Origin: Fulvimonas sp. R45
Lineage (GTDB): Bacteria; Pseudomonadota; Gammaproteobacteria; Xanthomonadales; Rhodanobacteraceae
NCBI RefSeq assembly: GCF_030504985.1
Contig: NZ_JASERU010000021.1
Location: forward strand, 1-56,288
Direction: 5' to 3'
DNA length: 56,288 bases
The notes below the pieces were generated by a model. The model was not told the origin of the DNA. It ran no database searches and saw nothing but the letters and a program-made list of their open reading frames with translations. Both the position numbers and the translations under genes were made by a program. Shown piece after piece: positions 43,530-54,737 of the stretch (position 1 is its first letter; the number at the start of each line of letters is the position of its first letter).

Positions 43530-46229
43530 ATGATCCGGAACAGCCCCATGCGTCGCCTCGTCCGCCCCCTGTTGCTCACCGCGCTGGCCGCCTGCTGCGG
43601 CTCCGCGCTCGCCGCCACCGCCGACCAGGCGCCGCAGGGCCGGCTGCCGCGCTGGGCGGTACCGCAGTCCTACAGCATCGCCTTCAAGGTCGATCCGGCG
43701 CAGCAGGATTTCTCCGGCACCACCACCATCCGGCTGGACCTGAAGAAGGCCTCGGACCACGTGTGGCTGGATGGCGCCGACCTCCGCGTGAGCAAGGTCA
43801 CCGTCACCGACGCCGCAGGCAAGCTGCACCAGGGCACGTACGTCGCGGTGTCGCCCAAGACCGGCGTGGCACGGGTGGACTTCGGCACCACGCTGAAGCC
43901 GCAGCAGCTCACCCTGACGTTCGACTACACCGCGCCGCTCAACCAGCAGCTGCAGGGCCTGTACAAGGTCGTCTACGCCGGCCATCCGTACGCGATGACG
44001 CAGATGGAGCCGATCAGCGCGCGCTTCGCCTTCCCCGGCTTCGACGAGCCCACCTTCAAGACGCCGTACGACATCAGCCTCACGATTCCCGACGACCTGG
44101 TCGGCGTGGCCAATACCAGGCAGGTGAAGGAAGCCCCGGCCGGCAAGGGCTGGAAGACGCTGACCTTCGCGCAGACCAAGCCATTGCCGACCTACCTGGT
44201 GGCGTTCGCGGTCGGCCCGTGGGACGTGGTGAAGGGCCCGGACATCTCGCCCGACGCCTTCCGCAGCGGACCGCTGCAGCTGCGCGGCATCGCCGCCAAG
44301 GGCGAGGGCCATCGCATGCAGCACGTGCTGGGCGAGACGCCCAGCATCATCCACGCGCTGGAGAACTACTACGGCTTCGGCTACCCGTGGGACAAGCTGG
44401 ACCTGCTCGCCGCGCCGGACTTCTCCGCCGGCGCGATGGAGAACGCCGGCCTGGTCACCTTCCGCGACTGGCTGCTGCTGCTCGACCCGGATTCGCCGGC
44501 GCGCAACGTGCGCGGCTCGTTCAACGTCACCGCGCACGAGCTGGCCCACCAGTGGACCGGCGACACCGTCACCACCGACTGGTGGAACGACATCTGGCTC
44601 AACGAGGCCTTCGCCACCTGGATGCAGCAGAAGGTGACGATGGAAGTGCATCCCGAGTACCGCGCCGACCTCGACCGCGTGCGCGGCGCCGAGGGCGCGA
44701 TGAACAACGACAGCCTGGTCAGCGCGCGCGAGATCCGCCAGCCGATCACCGGCAACGGCGACATCATGACCGCGTTCGACGGCATCACCTACCAGAAGGG
44801 CGCGGCGGTGATCGGCATGTTCGAAGGCTACGTGGGCGAGAAGACCTTCCAGAAGGGCATGCGCGCCTACATCCAGAAGCACAAGTTCGGCACCGCGACG
44901 GCCAGCGACCTGGTGGACGCGATCGCGACGGCGGCGGGCAAGGGCGAGGCGTTCAAGCACGCGTTCAAGAGCTTCCTCAACCAGTCCGGCGTGCCGTACG
45001 TGCAGACGAAGCTGGAGCAGAAGGACGGCAAGACGGTGCTGGAACTGAAGCAGAGCCGCTACCTGCCACTGGGCAGCACGGGCGACAGCCAGCGCGTCTG
45101 GGGCATCCCGGTGTGCGTGCGCTACGGGGTGGCCGGTGGCAGCAAGGTAGCGTGCGACATGCTGGACCAGGCCACCGGCTCGATGGTGCTGGCCGGCGCC
45201 AGCCAGCCGACCTGGGTGATGCCGAATGCCGACGGCCGCGGCTACTACCGCTTCAGCCTGGACAAGGACGCGCTGGCGGCGCTCAGCAAGCAGGCGGACA
45301 TGCTCAGCGACACCGAGCAGTTGGCCTACGCCGACGCGGTGGGCGCCAGCTTCAAGCGCGGCGACCTGGACGCCGGCGACGTGCTGATGGCGCTGAAGCC
45401 GCTGACGCATTCGAAGACCAGCGAGGTGGCCACCGCGCCGATCGGCCTGCTCGCGTGGATCTACCGTCACGAGGCGGTCACCGAGGCGCAGCGGGCACGG
45501 ATCCGTACGTGGATCGAGGAGGCCTACCTGCCGCGGCTGGAGAAATTGGGCTACACGCGCAAGGCGGGCGAGGCGGACGGTGACGCGCTGCTGCGCAGCA
45601 CGCTGGCGAGCGCGCTGGCGTTCGACTTCGAGGTGCCGCAGGTGCGCGCGGCGCTGCTGAAGCAGGGCGATGCGGCGCTGGCGAAGAAGGCGGACGGCCG
45701 CCTCGACCTGGGCGCGGCCGACCCGGACCTGCTCGGCGATGCGCTGGGCGTGGCGGTGCAGGCGCATGGCAAGAACGTCGTCGACGCGCTCATCGCCGAG
45801 CTGCCGAAGACCACCGACCCGGCCCTGCGCAACGGCATCCTCGCCGGCCTCAGCGCGGTGCAGGACCCGCAACTGGCCAACGAGGCGCGCGACTTCGCCC
45901 TGACCAAGGCGGTGAAGGTGGGCGAGATGGCCTCGATCCTGCGCGGCGGCCGCGACACCCGGGCCCAGCGCGATGCGACGTGGGCCTGGTTCACCGCCCA
46001 CTACCCGCAGATCCTGGCCCGCACCGGCAGCTTCGCCGGCGGCCGCCTGCCGATGCTGGCCGGTGGCGGCAGCTGTTCGAAGGACGAGGTGGACCGCCTG
46101 CAGGCGTTCTTCAAGTCGCGCGTGAACGACGCCGCCGGCGCCGCCCGCGGCCTGGCCCAGACCAGCGAGTCGGGCCTGCTCTGCGCGGCGCTGAAAGCCA
46201 GGCAGGATCCGGGCGCGATCCTGCGCTGA
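43530..46229 (+). CDS. Secreted M1-family zinc aminopeptidase
   Basis: 899 residues (893 if the second ATG at 43548 is used). Signal peptide (ending GSALA), then an N-terminal beta domain, catalytic domain with GAMENAGL and the zinc site HELAHQWTGD followed by NEAFATWMQ, and a helical ERAP1-like C-terminal domain. Removes N-terminal residues from peptides, here in the periplasm or outside the cell. A terminator follows the stop, so it is probably monocistronic. The 164-bp gap to oxyR holds the OxyR site, but the operator lies closer to oxyR (127 bp from this gene's start), so control of this gene by OxyR is only possible. Confidence 0.94.
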   Translation: MIRNSPMRRLVRPLLLTALAACCGSALAATADQAPQGRLPRWAVPQSYSIAFKVDPAQQDFSGTTTIRLDLKKASDHVWLDGADLRVSKVTVTDAAGKLHQGTYVAVSPKTGVARVDFGTTLKPQQLTLTFDYTAPLNQQLQGLYKVVYAGHPYAMTQMEPISARFAFPGFDEPTFKTPYDISLTIPDDLVGVANTRQVKEAPAGKGWKTLTFAQTKPLPTYLVAFAVGPWDVVKGPDISPDAFRSGPLQLRGIAAKGEGHRMQHVLGETPSIIHALENYYGFGYPWDKLDLLAAPDFSAGAMENAGLVTFRDWLLLLDPDSPARNVRGSFNVTAHELAHQWTGDTVTTDWWNDIWLNEAFATWMQQKVTMEVHPEYRADLDRVRGAEGAMNNDSLVSAREIRQPITGNGDIMTAFDGITYQKGAAVIGMFEGYVGEKTFQKGMRAYIQKHKFGTATASDLVDAIATAAGKGEAFKHAFKSFLNQSGVPYVQTKLEQKDGKTVLELKQSRYLPLGSTGDSQRVWGIPVCVRYGVAGGSKVACDMLDQATGSMVLAGASQPTWVMPNADGRGYYRFSLDKDALAALSKQADMLSDTEQLAYADAVGASFKRGDLDAGDVLMALKPLTHSKTSEVATAPIGLLAWIYRHEAVTEAQRARIRTWIEEAYLPRLEKLGYTRKAGEADGDALLRSTLASALAFDFEVPQVRAALLKQGDAALAKKADGRLDLGAADPDLLGDALGVAVQAHGKNVVDALIAELPKTTDPALRNGILAGLSAVQDPQLANEARDFALTKAVKVGEMASILRGGRDTRAQRDATWAWFTAHYPQILARTGSFAGGRLPMLAGGGSCSKDEVDRLQAFFKSRVNDAAGAARGLAQTSESGLLCAALKARQDPGAILR

Positions 46230-46250
46230 AGCGGAGCGAAGCGGGATCGG

Positions 46251-46282
46251 GCATCGGGCGGCGCAGGCCGCCCGATGCTTTT
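46251..46282 (+). terminator. Rho-independent terminator of the M1 aminopeptidase gene
   Basis: A perfect 12-bp stem, GCATCGGGCGGC (46251-46262) with GCCGCCCGATGC (46267-46278), loop GCAG, then TTTT. It begins 22 bp after the stop. Confidence 0.93.
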
Positions 46283-46363
46283 GTATGGTCCGGATGCGTC
46301 CGGTGCGTCGCCGGCGCGCTTCCATCTACACTCCCGGCCATCTGCCAACCAGGGGAAGCGGGC

Positions 46364-49300
46364 ATGCTGCGTCGATGGCTCGGAGTGCTGGCCGGCGGTC
46401 TGCTGATCGCCATGACGTCGTGGGCGCAGGACGTGCCGCCGCCGCTGCGCGACTGGCAGGGGTGGGCGCTGCACGACGTGCCCGACCATGCCTGCCCCTT
46501 CCTCGCCAACCAGGCGCCGGGCGACGGCAGCTACCAGTGCGCCTGGCCCGGCCGCCTGGCGCTGGACGCCGGCGCCGGCGGCGCACGCTTCGACCTCGAC
46601 GTGCACGTGGACGCGCCGAGCTGGGTGGCCCTGCCCGGCGGCGACCGGCAATGGCCGCAGGCGGTGACCGCGAACGGCCAGCCCGCCGTGGTGCTGCGGC
46701 ACGACGACCAGCCGATGCTCCGGCTCGCACCCGGCGACTACCGCGTGCACGGCGAGTTGCCGTGGTCGGCGCGGCCGGCGCGCCTGCGCGTGCCGGCGTC
46801 GATCGGCCTGGTCGCCCTGCGCGTGGACGGCCGGCCGGTGGCGCGGATCGAGCGCGACGGCGACCAGCTCACCCTGGGCGAGGCCGCCGCGGCGCAGCGC
46901 GCCGCGGATGCGCTGTCGCTGCGCGTCTACCGCCGCCTGCAGGACGGCCTGCCGGCGCTGCTGGAGACGCGCCTGCAGCTCGACGTGGCCGGCAGCGCGC
47001 GCGAGCAGGTGCTGGGGCCGGTGCTGCCGGCCGGCTTCGTCGCCGCCGCGCTGTCCGGCGACCTGCCCGCACGGCTGGACGGCGATGGCCGCCTGCGCGT
47101 GCAACTGCGTCCCGGCCAGTGGACGCTAACCCTGGACGCGCGCGACGGCGTCCCGCTCGACAAGGTGGCGCTGAAACTGCCCGCGGCGCCCTGGCCGCGG
47201 CAGGAAGTCTGGAGCTACGCCGACGCCAACGCGTTGCGCGGCACCCACGCGGAAGGCAAGGGCGTCGATGCCGCGCAGGCCGGCGTGCCGGACGACTGGC
47301 GCGAGCTGCCGGCATTCGCGCTGGATGACGCCGATGGCCTGGCCGTCGTGGCGGGCGTGCGCGGCGACGAGGGCGGCAAGGGCGACCAGGTGAGCCTGCA
47401 GCGCGAGCTGTGGCTGGATTTCGACGGCCGCGGCCTGCGTGCCGTCGACCATCTCACCGGTGCGCTGCGCCACCGCCAGCGGCTGGACGTGGCCGCGCCA
47501 TGGCAGCTGCAGCGCGCCAGCCAGGAGGGCCAGCCGTTGCTCGTCAGCGAAGGGGCAGGCGGCCAGCGCGGCGTGGAGCTGCGCACGCGGGAGCTCGACC
47601 TCGGCGCCGGCCTGCGCCTGCCCGCGGCGGGCGGCGCGATTCCCGCCACCGGCTGGCAGCTGCCGCTGGAAGGCATCGACGCCACCCTGCACCTGCCCTA
47701 CGGCTACCGGCTGGTCGCCGCTCCCGGGGCGGATCGCGCGCCCGGCACCTGGGCCGCGCAATGGAGCCTGCTCGACCTGTTCGAGCTGGCGTTGGTGGCG
47801 ATGCTGGCCGGGCGCCTGCTCGGTTGGCCCTGGGCGCTGCTGGCGGCGCTCTACCTCGCGCTGGGGCACCGCGAGCACGGCGCGCCGCTGTGGACGCTGG
47901 CCGCGGTGCTGCTGCTGGCCCTGCTGCAGCGCGTGTTGCCGGAAGGCGGCCGCCTGCGCGCGTCGGTGCGCGCGGGCGCCGCGGCGGTGTTCGTGCTGGC
48001 GGTGCTGTGGAGCCTGCCGTTCGCGGCGGGGCAACTGCAGTACGCTCTGCATCCGCAACTGGAGCGCGGGGCGTTGGGGCGTGCCGTGGCGGTCGGGTTC
48101 GCCGGATCCGCGGCGGCACCCCCGAAAATCATCCGGCAAGTCACGCCACCTCCTGCCGTGGCGGAGGTGGCCGGGCGGAGGCCGATGTCCGCGCCGAGGG
48201 CGGTGCCGCTGCCGGCGCCGCCCGCGCCACCCGCGCCGCCCTCGCAGCTCGATGCCGTTTCAGTCACCGCGGCGGCGGTGCCCAGCGTGGAGAGCAACAG
48301 CTTCGACAGCCGCAGCGTGATCCAGGCCGGCGCCGGCACGCCGCAGTGGGACCAGGGCAACGATTACCGGCTCGGCTGGTCCGGCCCGGTGGCGTCGGAG
48401 CAGACCGTGCGGTTGCTGGTCGCGCCGCGCTGGCTGGTGCGGCTGTTGCGCGTGCTGCTGGTGGGCCTGCTGGCGGCATTGCTGGCCAGGCTGGCGACGG
48501 CGCTGTGGCCAGCCTGGCGCCCGCGCTGGAGCGGCCTGCGCGGCGGCACGGCGGCCGGCGCACTGCTGCTGGCCTTCGCGCTGCTGCCCGCGGCGGCGCA
48601 TGCGCAAAGCCTGCCCGATCAGCAACTGCTCGACCAGCTGAAGGCCCGCCTCACCGAAGCGCCGAAGTGCGCACCGGCTTGCGCCAGCGTGGCGCAGGCG
48701 CAGCTTGCGGCTGGCGGCGACACGCTGGACCTCGCGCTCGAAGTGCACGCCGGTGCCGTGGTCGCGCTGCCCTTGCCGCAACCCGGCGGGACACTGCAGC
48801 TCGTCGATGCCCAACTGGACGGCCGTGCCGCCACGCTCGGTCGCCACGACGGGCAGGCGCTGGTGCGGCTCGACCGCGGCGTGCACCGGCTCGACCTGCA
48901 CTACCGGCTCGGCACAGCCGACAGCGTCGATCTGCGCTTCGTGCTGCGCCCGCAGCGGGTAGTCTTCAGCGGCCAGGGCTGGACGCTGGAGGGCGTGGAC
49001 GAGGGCCGCCTGCTGGGCGACAGCCTCGCGCTGCAGCGGGTCCGCGCCGCCGGCAGCGTCGCCGGTCCGGCGCCCGCGCAGGAATTCCCGCCCTACGTGC
49101 GGCTGACCCGCCGGTTGCTGCTGGGCGTGGACTGGCGGGTGGAGAACACGGTCGAGCGCATCGCCCCGGAAAGCGGCGGCTTCAGCCTCGCCCTGCCGCT
49201 GCTGCCCGGCGAGCACCCGCTGGGCGACGGCGTGCCGGTGAAGGACGGCCGCATCGACGTCACCTTCAGCGGCGGCACCCGCGTGGTGCGCTGGACCAGC

Positions 49301-50476
49301 CGGCTCGACCACGTCGCGAAGCTGGCGCTCACGGCGCCCGCGCTCGGCCAGCGCGCCGAGGTGTGGGAGGTCGATGCGGCGCCGATGTGGCATGTGGACG
49401 CCCATGGCGTGCCGACCAGCGTCGGCGGCGAGGGCCTGCGCTTCCAGCCTCTGCCTGGCGAGACCCTGCAACTGGCCTTCACCCAGCCGTCGGCGGTCGC
49501 GGGCGGCAGCCTGGCCTTCGACGGCGTCCGGCTCGCCGCCAACGTGGGCGAACGCGCCACCGAAGCCACGCTGCAGCTGCGGGCGCGCAGCACCCGCGGC
49601 GGTGAACACGCGATCACCCTGCCGGCCGGCGCCGAGCTGCTGGAAGCCCGCCGCGACGGCGAGCCGGTGAACCTGGCCGTGCGCCACGGCAAGCTCGGCC
49701 TGCCGCTGCTGCCCGGCGCGCACGACTACCGGCTGCGCCTGCGCGTGCCCGGTGGCGCGGGCGCGCGCACGGTCGTGCCGGCATTCGCGCTCGACGCGCC
49801 GGCGGCCAACATCGCCACCGACCTGCAACTGCCGCAGGACCGCTGGGTGCTGTGGGCCTGGGGACCGACCACCGGCCCGGCGGTGCTGTACTGGTCGCAG
49901 CTGGCGGTGCTGCTGCTCGCCGCCTGGCTGCTGGCCCGCCATGCGCCCACCCCGCTGCGCTTCCGGCACTGGCTGCTGCTGGGCCTGGGCTTCTCCGCGT
50001 TCGACTGGGGCGCGTATGCGCTGGTGGTGGCGTGGCTGGCCCTGCTCGGCCTGCGTGCGCAGCGCGAACTGCCGGCGCGCCTGGGCGCGACCGGGTTCAA
50101 CCTCGTGCAGGCCGGGCTGGCCCTGCTGACCGTGCTGGCGCTGGCGGTGCTGGTGGCCGCGGTGCCCAAGGGCCTGCTCGGCGTGCCCGACATGCACGTG
50201 GCGGGCAACGGCTCCACCGCGTGGTCGCTGCACTGGTTCGCCGACCAGGGCGACGGGACGCTGCCGCGCGCCGGCGTGTTCAGCGTGTCGCTGTGGTTCT
50301 ACAAGCTGGCGATGCTGGCGTGGGCGCTGTGGCTGGCATCCGCCCTGGTCGGCTGGCTGCGCTGGGCCTTCGAGGCCTGGTCCCGCGGCGGCTACTGGCG
50401 CCGGCGCGAAGCGAAGCCGCAGGCGGCGCCGCCACCGCCGCTGCCGTCGTCATCGCAGGAGCCGCCGCATGGCTGA
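46364..50476 (+). CDS. Large envelope protein of unknown function with internal tandem duplication
   Basis: 1370 residues from an ATG with AGGGGAAG upstream. A signal peptide (1-21, ending SWA) is followed by a cysteine pair (C44, C59), a beta-rich periplasmic region to about 460, membrane helices (about 465-560), a Pro/Ala linker (about 600-632) and [12 protein letters not shown] helix at about 680-700 is followed by an internal signal-like stretch (about 728-748, ending AAAHA), a second cysteine pair (C769, C773), a second beta-rich region and four or five C-terminal helices (from about 1175). The two halves share a pattern: VALP, then DG..A...RHDxQ..LRL and a G(D/V)(Y/H)R turn, and later LxLPxxxR...WSxLxLLLLAxxLLxR. 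I do not recognise the family. It overlaps prmC by eight bases. Confidence 0.8.
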   Translation: MLRRWLGVLAGGLLIAMTSWAQDVPPPLRDWQGWALHDVPDHACPFLANQAPGDGSYQCAWPGRLALDAGAGGARFDLDVHVDAPSWVALPGGDRQWPQAVTANGQPAVVLRHDDQPMLRLAPGDYRVHGELPWSARPARLRVPASIGLVALRVDGRPVARIERDGDQLTLGEAAAAQRAADALSLRVYRRLQDGLPALLETRLQLDVAGSAREQVLGPVLPAGFVAAALSGDLPARLDGDGRLRVQLRPGQWTLTLDARDGVPLDKVALKLPAAPWPRQEVWSYADANALRGTHAEGKGVDAAQAGVPDDWRELPAFALDDADGLAVVAGVRGDEGGKGDQVSLQRELWLDFDGRGLRAVDHLTGALRHRQRLDVAAPWQLQRASQEGQPLLVSEGAGGQRGVELRTRELDLGAGLRLPAAGGAIPATGWQLPLEGIDATLHLPYGYRLVAAPGADRAPGTWAAQWSLLDLFELALVAMLAGRLLGWPWALLAALYLALGHREHGAPLWTLAAVLLLALLQRVLPEGGRLRASVRAGAAAVFVLAVLWSLPFAAGQLQYALHPQLERGALGRAVAVGFAGSAAAPPKIIRQVTPPPAVAEVAGRRPMSAPRAVPLPAPPAPPAPPSQLDAVSVTAAAVPSVESNSFDSRSVIQAGAGTPQWDQGNDYRLGWSGPVASEQTVRLLVAPRWLVRLLRVLLVGLLAALLARLATALWPAWRPRWSGLRGGTAAGALLLAFALLPAAAHAQSLPDQQLLDQLKARLTEAPKCAPACASVAQAQLAAGGDTLDLALEVHAGAVVALPLPQPGGTLQLVDAQLDGRAATLGRHDGQALVRLDRGVHRLDLHYRLGTADSVDLRFVLRPQRVVFSGQGWTLEGVDEGRLLGDSLALQRVRAAGSVAGPAPAQEFPPYVRLTRRLLLGVDWRVENTVERIAPESGGFSLALPLLPGEHPLGDGVPVKDGRIDVTFSGGTRVVRWTSRLDHVAKLALTAPALGQRAEVWEVDAAPMWHVDAHGVPTSVGGEGLRFQPLPGETLQLAFTQPSAVAGGSLAFDGVRLAANVGERATEATLQLRARSTRGGEHAITLPAGAELLEARRDGEPVNLAVRHGKLGLPLLPGAHDYRLRLRVPGGAGARTVVPAFALDAPAANIATDLQLPQDRWVLWAWGPTTGPAVLYWSQLAVLLLAAWLLARHAPTPLRFRHWLLLGLGFSAFDWGAYALVVAWLALLGLRAQRELPARLGATGFNLVQAGLALLTVLALAVLVAAVPKGLLGVPDMHVAGNGSTAWSLHWFADQGDGTLPRAGVFSVSLWFYKLAMLAWALWLASALVGWLRWAFEAWSRGGYWRRREAKPQAAPPPPLPSSSQEPPHG

Positions 50477-51290
50477 GGTGCGCCAGGTGCTGGCCGAGGC
50501 CGCCGCCCGCCTGGGCGGACGCGTGGATGCCGAGGCGCTGCTGCTGCACGTGCTCGGCCGGCCGCGCGGCTGGTTGTTTGCGCATGCCGACGACCTGCTC
50601 GATGCGGACAGGCAGGCCGCGTTCGCCGCACTGGTCGAGCGCCGCGCCGCCGGCGAGCCGGTGGCCTACCTCACCGGCCGCCGCGGCTTCTGGACGCTGG
50701 AGCTGGAGGTGACGCCGGCCACGCTGATCCCGCGGCCGGAGACCGAGCTGCTGGTCGAGCTCGCGCTGGAGCGCCTGCCGCCCGATGCCGAAGCGCGCGT
50801 GGCCGACCTGGGCACCGGCAGCGGCGCCGTGGCGTTGGCCATCGCCAGCGAGCGGCCGCGGGCGCAGGTCGTCGCCACGGATGCCAGCGCGGCGGCGCTG
50901 GCCGTGGCGCGCCGCAACGCCGGACGACTCGGCCTGCGCAAGGTGCGCTTCGTCCAGGGCGACTGGCTGGCGCCGCTGCAGGGCGAACGCTTCGACGTGA
51001 TCGCCTCCAACCCGCCCTACATCGAGGCCGGCGACCCGCACCTCGCGCAGGGCGACCTGCGCTTCGAGCCGCCGTCGGCCCTGGCCTCCGGCGCCGACGG
51101 GCTGGACGACATCCGCCGCATCGTGCGCGACGCGCGCGATGCGCTCGCGCCCGGCGGCTGGCTGCTGTTCGAGCACGGCTGGAACCAGGGCAACGCGACG
51201 CGCGCGCTGCTGGACGAAGCGGGCTACGCGCAGGTGTTCACCGCGCAGGATCTGGAGGCGCGCGACCGGGTCAGCGGCGGGCGCCGCTGA
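50469..51290 (+). CDS. prmC: Peptide chain release factor N5-glutamine methyltransferase PrmC
   Basis: 273 residues. Methylates the Gln of the GGQ motif in RF1/RF2. The N-terminal helical domain (about 1-80) is followed by a SAM-dependent domain with [12 protein letters not shown] and the catalytic NPPYIEA. The start overlaps the end of the large envelope gene by eight bases. It converges on dxs with a 9-bp gap and no visible terminator. Confidence 0.95.
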   Translation: MAEVRQVLAEAAARLGGRVDAEALLLHVLGRPRGWLFAHADDLLDADRQAAFAALVERRAAGEPVAYLTGRRGFWTLELEVTPATLIPRPETELLVELALERLPPDAEARVADLGTGSGAVALAIASERPRAQVVATDASAAALAVARRNAGRLGLRKVRFVQGDWLAPLQGERFDVIASNPPYIEAGDPHLAQGDLRFEPPSALASGADGLDDIRRIVRDARDALAPGGWLLFEHGWNQGNATRALLDEAGYAQVFTAQDLEARDRVSGGRR

Positions 51291-51299
51291 GCTTCTTCT

Positions 51300-53192
51300 T
51301 CAGCCCGCGCTGGCGGCGTGGGCCGCGACGAGCTGGGGGAAGCGCGCGCGGATCGCGTTGCGGATGCCGGGCAGGTCGAGGCCGGCCATGCTCAGCACTT
51401 CCTCGCGGCTGCCGTGTTCCAGGTAGAGGTCCGGCAGGCCCAGGTGCAGGATCGGCAACGCGATGCCGTGCGCGGCCAGGCATTCGGCCACGGCCGAACC
51501 GGCGCCGCCGGCAATGGCGTTGTCCTCCAGCGTGACGAAGGCGTCGTGCGTCCGCGCCAGTTCCAGGACCAGCGCCTCGTCCAGCGGCTTCACGAAGCGC
51601 ATGTTGGCCAGGGTGGCGTCCAGCTCGGCGGCGATGGTCGCGGCCGGCGCCAGCATCGCGCCGAAGCTGAGCAGCGCGATTCCCCGGCCGCGCCGGCGCA
51701 GCTCGGCCTTGCCGATCGGCAGGGTGCCGAGCTCCGGCCGGACCGCGATGCCGGGGCCGGTACCGCGCGGGTAGCGGACCGCGGCGGGTCCGGCGTGGTG
51801 GAAGCCGGTGCTGAGCATCTGGCGGCACTCGTTCTCGTCCGCCGGCGCCATGATCACCATGTTCGGCAGGCAGCGCAGGAAGCTGAGGTCGAAGCTGCCC
51901 GCGTGGGTGGCGCCGTCGGGGCCGACCACGCCGGCGCGGTCGATGGCGAAGGTGACGTCGAGGTTCTGCAGCGCCACGTCGTGGATCGCCTGGTCGTAGG
52001 CGCGCTGCAGGAAGGTGGAATAGATCGCCACCACCGGCTTGGCGCCTTCGCAGGCCATGCCCGCGGCCAGCGTCACCGCGTGCTGCTCGGCGATCGCCAC
52101 GTCGAAGTAGCGTTCGGGATGCTCCTTCGAGAAGCGCACCAGGCCGGAGCCTTCGCGCATCGCCGGGGTGATGCCCATCAGGCGTTCGTCGGCGGCGGCC
52201 ATGTCGCACAGCCAGTCGCCGAACACGTCGGTGTAGGTGGGTCGGGCGGGTGCGGCCTTCTTCACCAGGCCGGCCTGCGGGTCGAACGGGCCGACCGCGT
52301 GGTATTCGATCTGCGCCTGCTCGGCGGGGGCGTAGCCCTTGCCCTTGGTGGTGATCACGTGCAGCAGCTGCGGACCGGGCAGGTTCTTCACCGTGCGCAG
52401 CGCGGCCAGCAGTTGCGGGATGTTGTGGCCGTCGATCGGGCCGGTGTAGTGGAAGCCCAGCTCCTCGAACAGGGTGGAGGGCACGAACATGCCCTTGGCG
52501 TGCTCCTCCCAGCGCTTGAAGAAGCGGCCGGCGAAGGACTGCTTGGGGATCGCCCGCTTGGCCCGCTCGCGCACGGCGTTGAGCCGGCGGCTGGCCATCG
52601 CGCGGGCCATCATCTTGGTCAGCGCGCCCACGTTCTCGCTGATCGACATGCCGTTGTCGTTGAACACCACCAGCATGTCCGGCTCGACGTCGCCGCCGTG
52701 GTTCAGCGCCTCGAAGGCCATGCCGGCGGTCATCGCACCGTCGCCGATCACCGCCACCACCTTGCGGTGGTCGCCCTTGCGCTGTGCGGCGATCGCCATG
52801 CCCAGCGCGGCCGAGATCGAGGTGGAGGAATGGCCGACGCCGAAGGTGTCGTACCCGCTTTCCTCGCGGCGCGGGAACGGCGCCAGGCCGTCCTTCTTCT
52901 TGATCGTGGTGATGCGGTCGCGGCGGCCGGTGAGGATCTTGTGCGGATAGCACTGGTGGCCCACGTCCCAGACCAGGCGGTCGGTGGGCGTGTCGAACAC
53001 GTGGTGCAGCGCCACGGTCAGCTCCACCACGCCCAGGCCGGCGCCGAAATGGCCGCCGGAGCTGGCCACCGACTCGATCAGGTACCGGCGCAGCTCGTCG
53101 GCGACGGCGGGCAGTTCCTCGTCGGGCAGGCGACGCAGGTCGGCGGGCGCGTCGATCCGCGCCAGGTGGGGGTAGCGGGAAAGGTCGGTCAT
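51300..53192 (-). CDS. dxs: 1-deoxy-D-xylulose-5-phosphate synthase
   Basis: 630 residues, thiamine-diphosphate enzyme that condenses pyruvate and glyceraldehyde 3-phosphate at the head of the MEP isoprenoid pathway (and supplies thiamine and pyridoxal synthesis). The active-site [10 protein letters not shown], the TPP site [16 protein letters not shown] with [12 protein letters not shown], and the transketolase C-terminal [15 protein letters not shown] are intact. The ATG at 53192 gives the family-like [10 protein letters not shown] start. It is divergent from the iron permease-family gene across 189 bp in which no clear promoter was found. Confidence 0.97.
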   Translation of the reverse strand: MTDLSRYPHLARIDAPADLRRLPDEELPAVADELRRYLIESVASSGGHFGAGLGVVELTVALHHVFDTPTDRLVWDVGHQCYPHKILTGRRDRITTIKKKDGLAPFPRREESGYDTFGVGHSSTSISAALGMAIAAQRKGDHRKVVAVIGDGAMTAGMAFEALNHGGDVEPDMLVVFNDNGMSISENVGALTKMMARAMASRRLNAVRERAKRAIPKQSFAGRFFKRWEEHAKGMFVPSTLFEELGFHYTGPIDGHNIPQLLAALRTVKNLPGPQLLHVITTKGKGYAPAEQAQIEYHAVGPFDPQAGLVKKAAPARPTYTDVFGDWLCDMAAADERLMGITPAMREGSGLVRFSKEHPERYFDVAIAEQHAVTLAAGMACEGAKPVVAIYSTFLQRAYDQAIHDVALQNLDVTFAIDRAGVVGPDGATHAGSFDLSFLRCLPNMVIMAPADENECRQMLSTGFHHAGPAAVRYPRGTGPGIAVRPELGTLPIGKAELRRRGRGIALLSFGAMLAPAATIAAELDATLANMRFVKPLDEALVLELARTHDAFVTLEDNAIAGGAGSAVAECLAAHGIALPILHLGLPDLYLEHGSREEVLSMAGLDLPGIRNAIRARFPQLVAAHAASAG

Positions 53193-53381
53193 CCGCGTAT
53201 TGTTGGTCCAGCGGGCGGGCGGGGCAAGCGGGGCTCGGTGAAAAACCCCAGGAAGGACGGTCGCTTGCCTCGCCCAGGCCCGATCGCAGGCGGTTTCGGC
53301 ATGGCCTGCACGCGACGCATACGCGACGCGGACGACGCTTCCGCCGCCCACCGTCGCTTTCGACCTTGCCGGGAGATCGCC

Positions 53382-53897
53382 ATGAGCGCCAAGCCATCGT
53401 TGTTCCGCCGCTTCGCCGAAGCCACCTCCCGCTACACCGGTCGGCCGGCCGCCTTCCTGCTGGCCGTGGCGGTCGTGGTGGTATGGGCCCTGTCCGGCCC
53501 GCTGTTCCATTACGGCGACACCTGGCAACTGGTGATCAACACCGGCACCACCATCGTCACCTTCCTGATGGTATTCCTGATCCAGAACACGCAGAACCGC
53601 GACAGCGCTGCGCTGCAGATCAAGCTGGACGAGCTGATCCGCGCCACCGAGGCGCGCAACGGCCTGCTCGACCTGGAGAACGCCGACGAGGAGACGCTGG
53701 AACGCCTCCGTGGCGCCTACCGCAAGCTGGCGCACCGGCGCCAGGACGAGGCGGCGAGCGAGCCGGACCGGGGCGTCGGCAGCGGCCACGAGGACCAGGC
53801 CGAAGAGGCCTGCGAGGAAGTGGAGGAGATCGACCGCGAGCTGGCGCAGATCGGCAAGTCCGGCCCGTCCGGCGACGGCGGCAAGCGGCCTAGCTGA
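53382..53897 (+). CDS. Low-affinity iron permease-family small membrane protein
   Basis: 171 residues with GGGAGA before the ATG. Two transmembrane helices (about 23-42 and 50-70) include the family pattern [21 protein letters not shown] coiled, charged region (about 72-115) and an acidic tail rich in Glu/Asp follow. Homologues are annotated as low-affinity iron permease by similarity to a fungal protein; iron transport in bacteria is not established. Its 3' end overlaps the convergent HNH gene by eight bases. Confidence 0.87.
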   Translation: MSAKPSLFRRFAEATSRYTGRPAAFLLAVAVVVVWALSGPLFHYGDTWQLVINTGTTIVTFLMVFLIQNTQNRDSAALQIKLDELIRATEARNGLLDLENADEETLERLRGAYRKLAHRRQDEAASEPDRGVGSGHEDQAEEACEEVEEIDRELAQIGKSGPSGDGGKRPS

Positions 53898-54489
53898 GCA
53901 TGGGCCGCCGGTTGCGCGGCAGGTGGCTGACCAGGAACTCCATCTGGTCGGCCAGGATGTTGCGGTTGGACAGGATCAGGTGCTCCACCCAGCTCGGCCG
54001 GTACGGCACGGCCAGCAGCGGCATGTGGGCCTGCTGCGGGGTGCGGTTGCTCTTCTTCAGGTTGCAGGCGAGGCAGGCGCTGACCACGTTTTCCCATTCG
54101 TCGCGGCCGCCGCGCGAGACCGGCTGCACGTGGTCGCGGGTCAGCTCGCCGCGGTTGAAGTGGCCGCCGCAGTACAGGCACAGGTGGCGGTCGCGCGCGA
54201 ACAGCGCGGTATTGGTCAGCGCGGGCGCGGGGTCGATGGCATGCTCGCGGCAGTGGCCGGTGCTGGCCACGATCGGGTGCAGGCGCAGCACGCTCTGCTC
54301 GCCGCTGTCGCGATTGTGGCCGCCGTGCACTTCCAGGCAGGGTTCGCCGAGGGTCCAGGCCACCGCCTCGCGCACGTACAGGCACACGGCGTCCTGCCAG
54401 CTGATCCAGTCGAGGATGCGGCCGGCGGCGTCGAGCGACAGCACGCGGGTCGAGTGCAGGTCGGCCCGGATTGGCACTTCCATCAGCAT
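53890..54489 (-). CDS. HNH endonuclease family protein
   Basis: 199 residues. The C-terminal half has an HNH nuclease core: CLYCGG, then [19 protein letters not shown] and CLACNLKK, with the zinc-binding cysteines and catalytic His-Asn intact. The N-terminal half (about 1-90) is characteristic of a widespread HNH subfamily in proteobacteria whose biological role is unknown. AAGGA precedes the ATG at 54489; a second ATG is at 54483. No restriction, toxin or phage genes are nearby, so it looks like a core housekeeping member. Confidence 0.9.
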   Translation of the reverse strand: MLMEVPIRADLHSTRVLSLDAAGRILDWISWQDAVCLYVREAVAWTLGEPCLEVHGGHNRDSGEQSVLRLHPIVASTGHCREHAIDPAPALTNTALFARDRHLCLYCGGHFNRGELTRDHVQPVSRGGRDEWENVVSACLACNLKKSNRTPQQAHMPLLAVPYRPSWVEHLILSNRNILADQMEFLVSHLPRNRRPMLS

Positions 54490-54642
54490 GTGTTTCGTCC
54501 TTCAGCCTGAAGCGAAGAGCGGTCCAGCGATGCCCGGATGCCGGCCAGCATAGAACAAACCTGTTGCAAAACGCATGCAAATCCGTGCCGCGGCAGGCGA
54601 AAAGCCTTGCGAAAAGGCCTATTCGCCCGGACGCCCGGGCGC

Positions 54643-54651
54643 TGATATAGT
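54643..54651 (+). promoter_or_regulatory. Candidate extended -10 promoter of the SapC-family gene
   Basis: TGATATAGT matches an extended -10 (TGn plus TATAGT at 54646-54651). It lies directly after a GC palindrome (GCCCG/CGGGC at about 54626-54641), which could be an operator. The 248-bp gap between the HNH and SapC-family genes shows nothing else. The start point would be near 54658, about 80 bases before the GTG. Confidence 0.4.
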
Positions 54652-54737
54652 GGCCGTTCATCTGTGGACCCGACGCCGGGTTTGGGAGGGGACGCCGACG
54701 TGGGCGGCCCCGGCACGGCGGGGCAGAGGTAAGTGAC

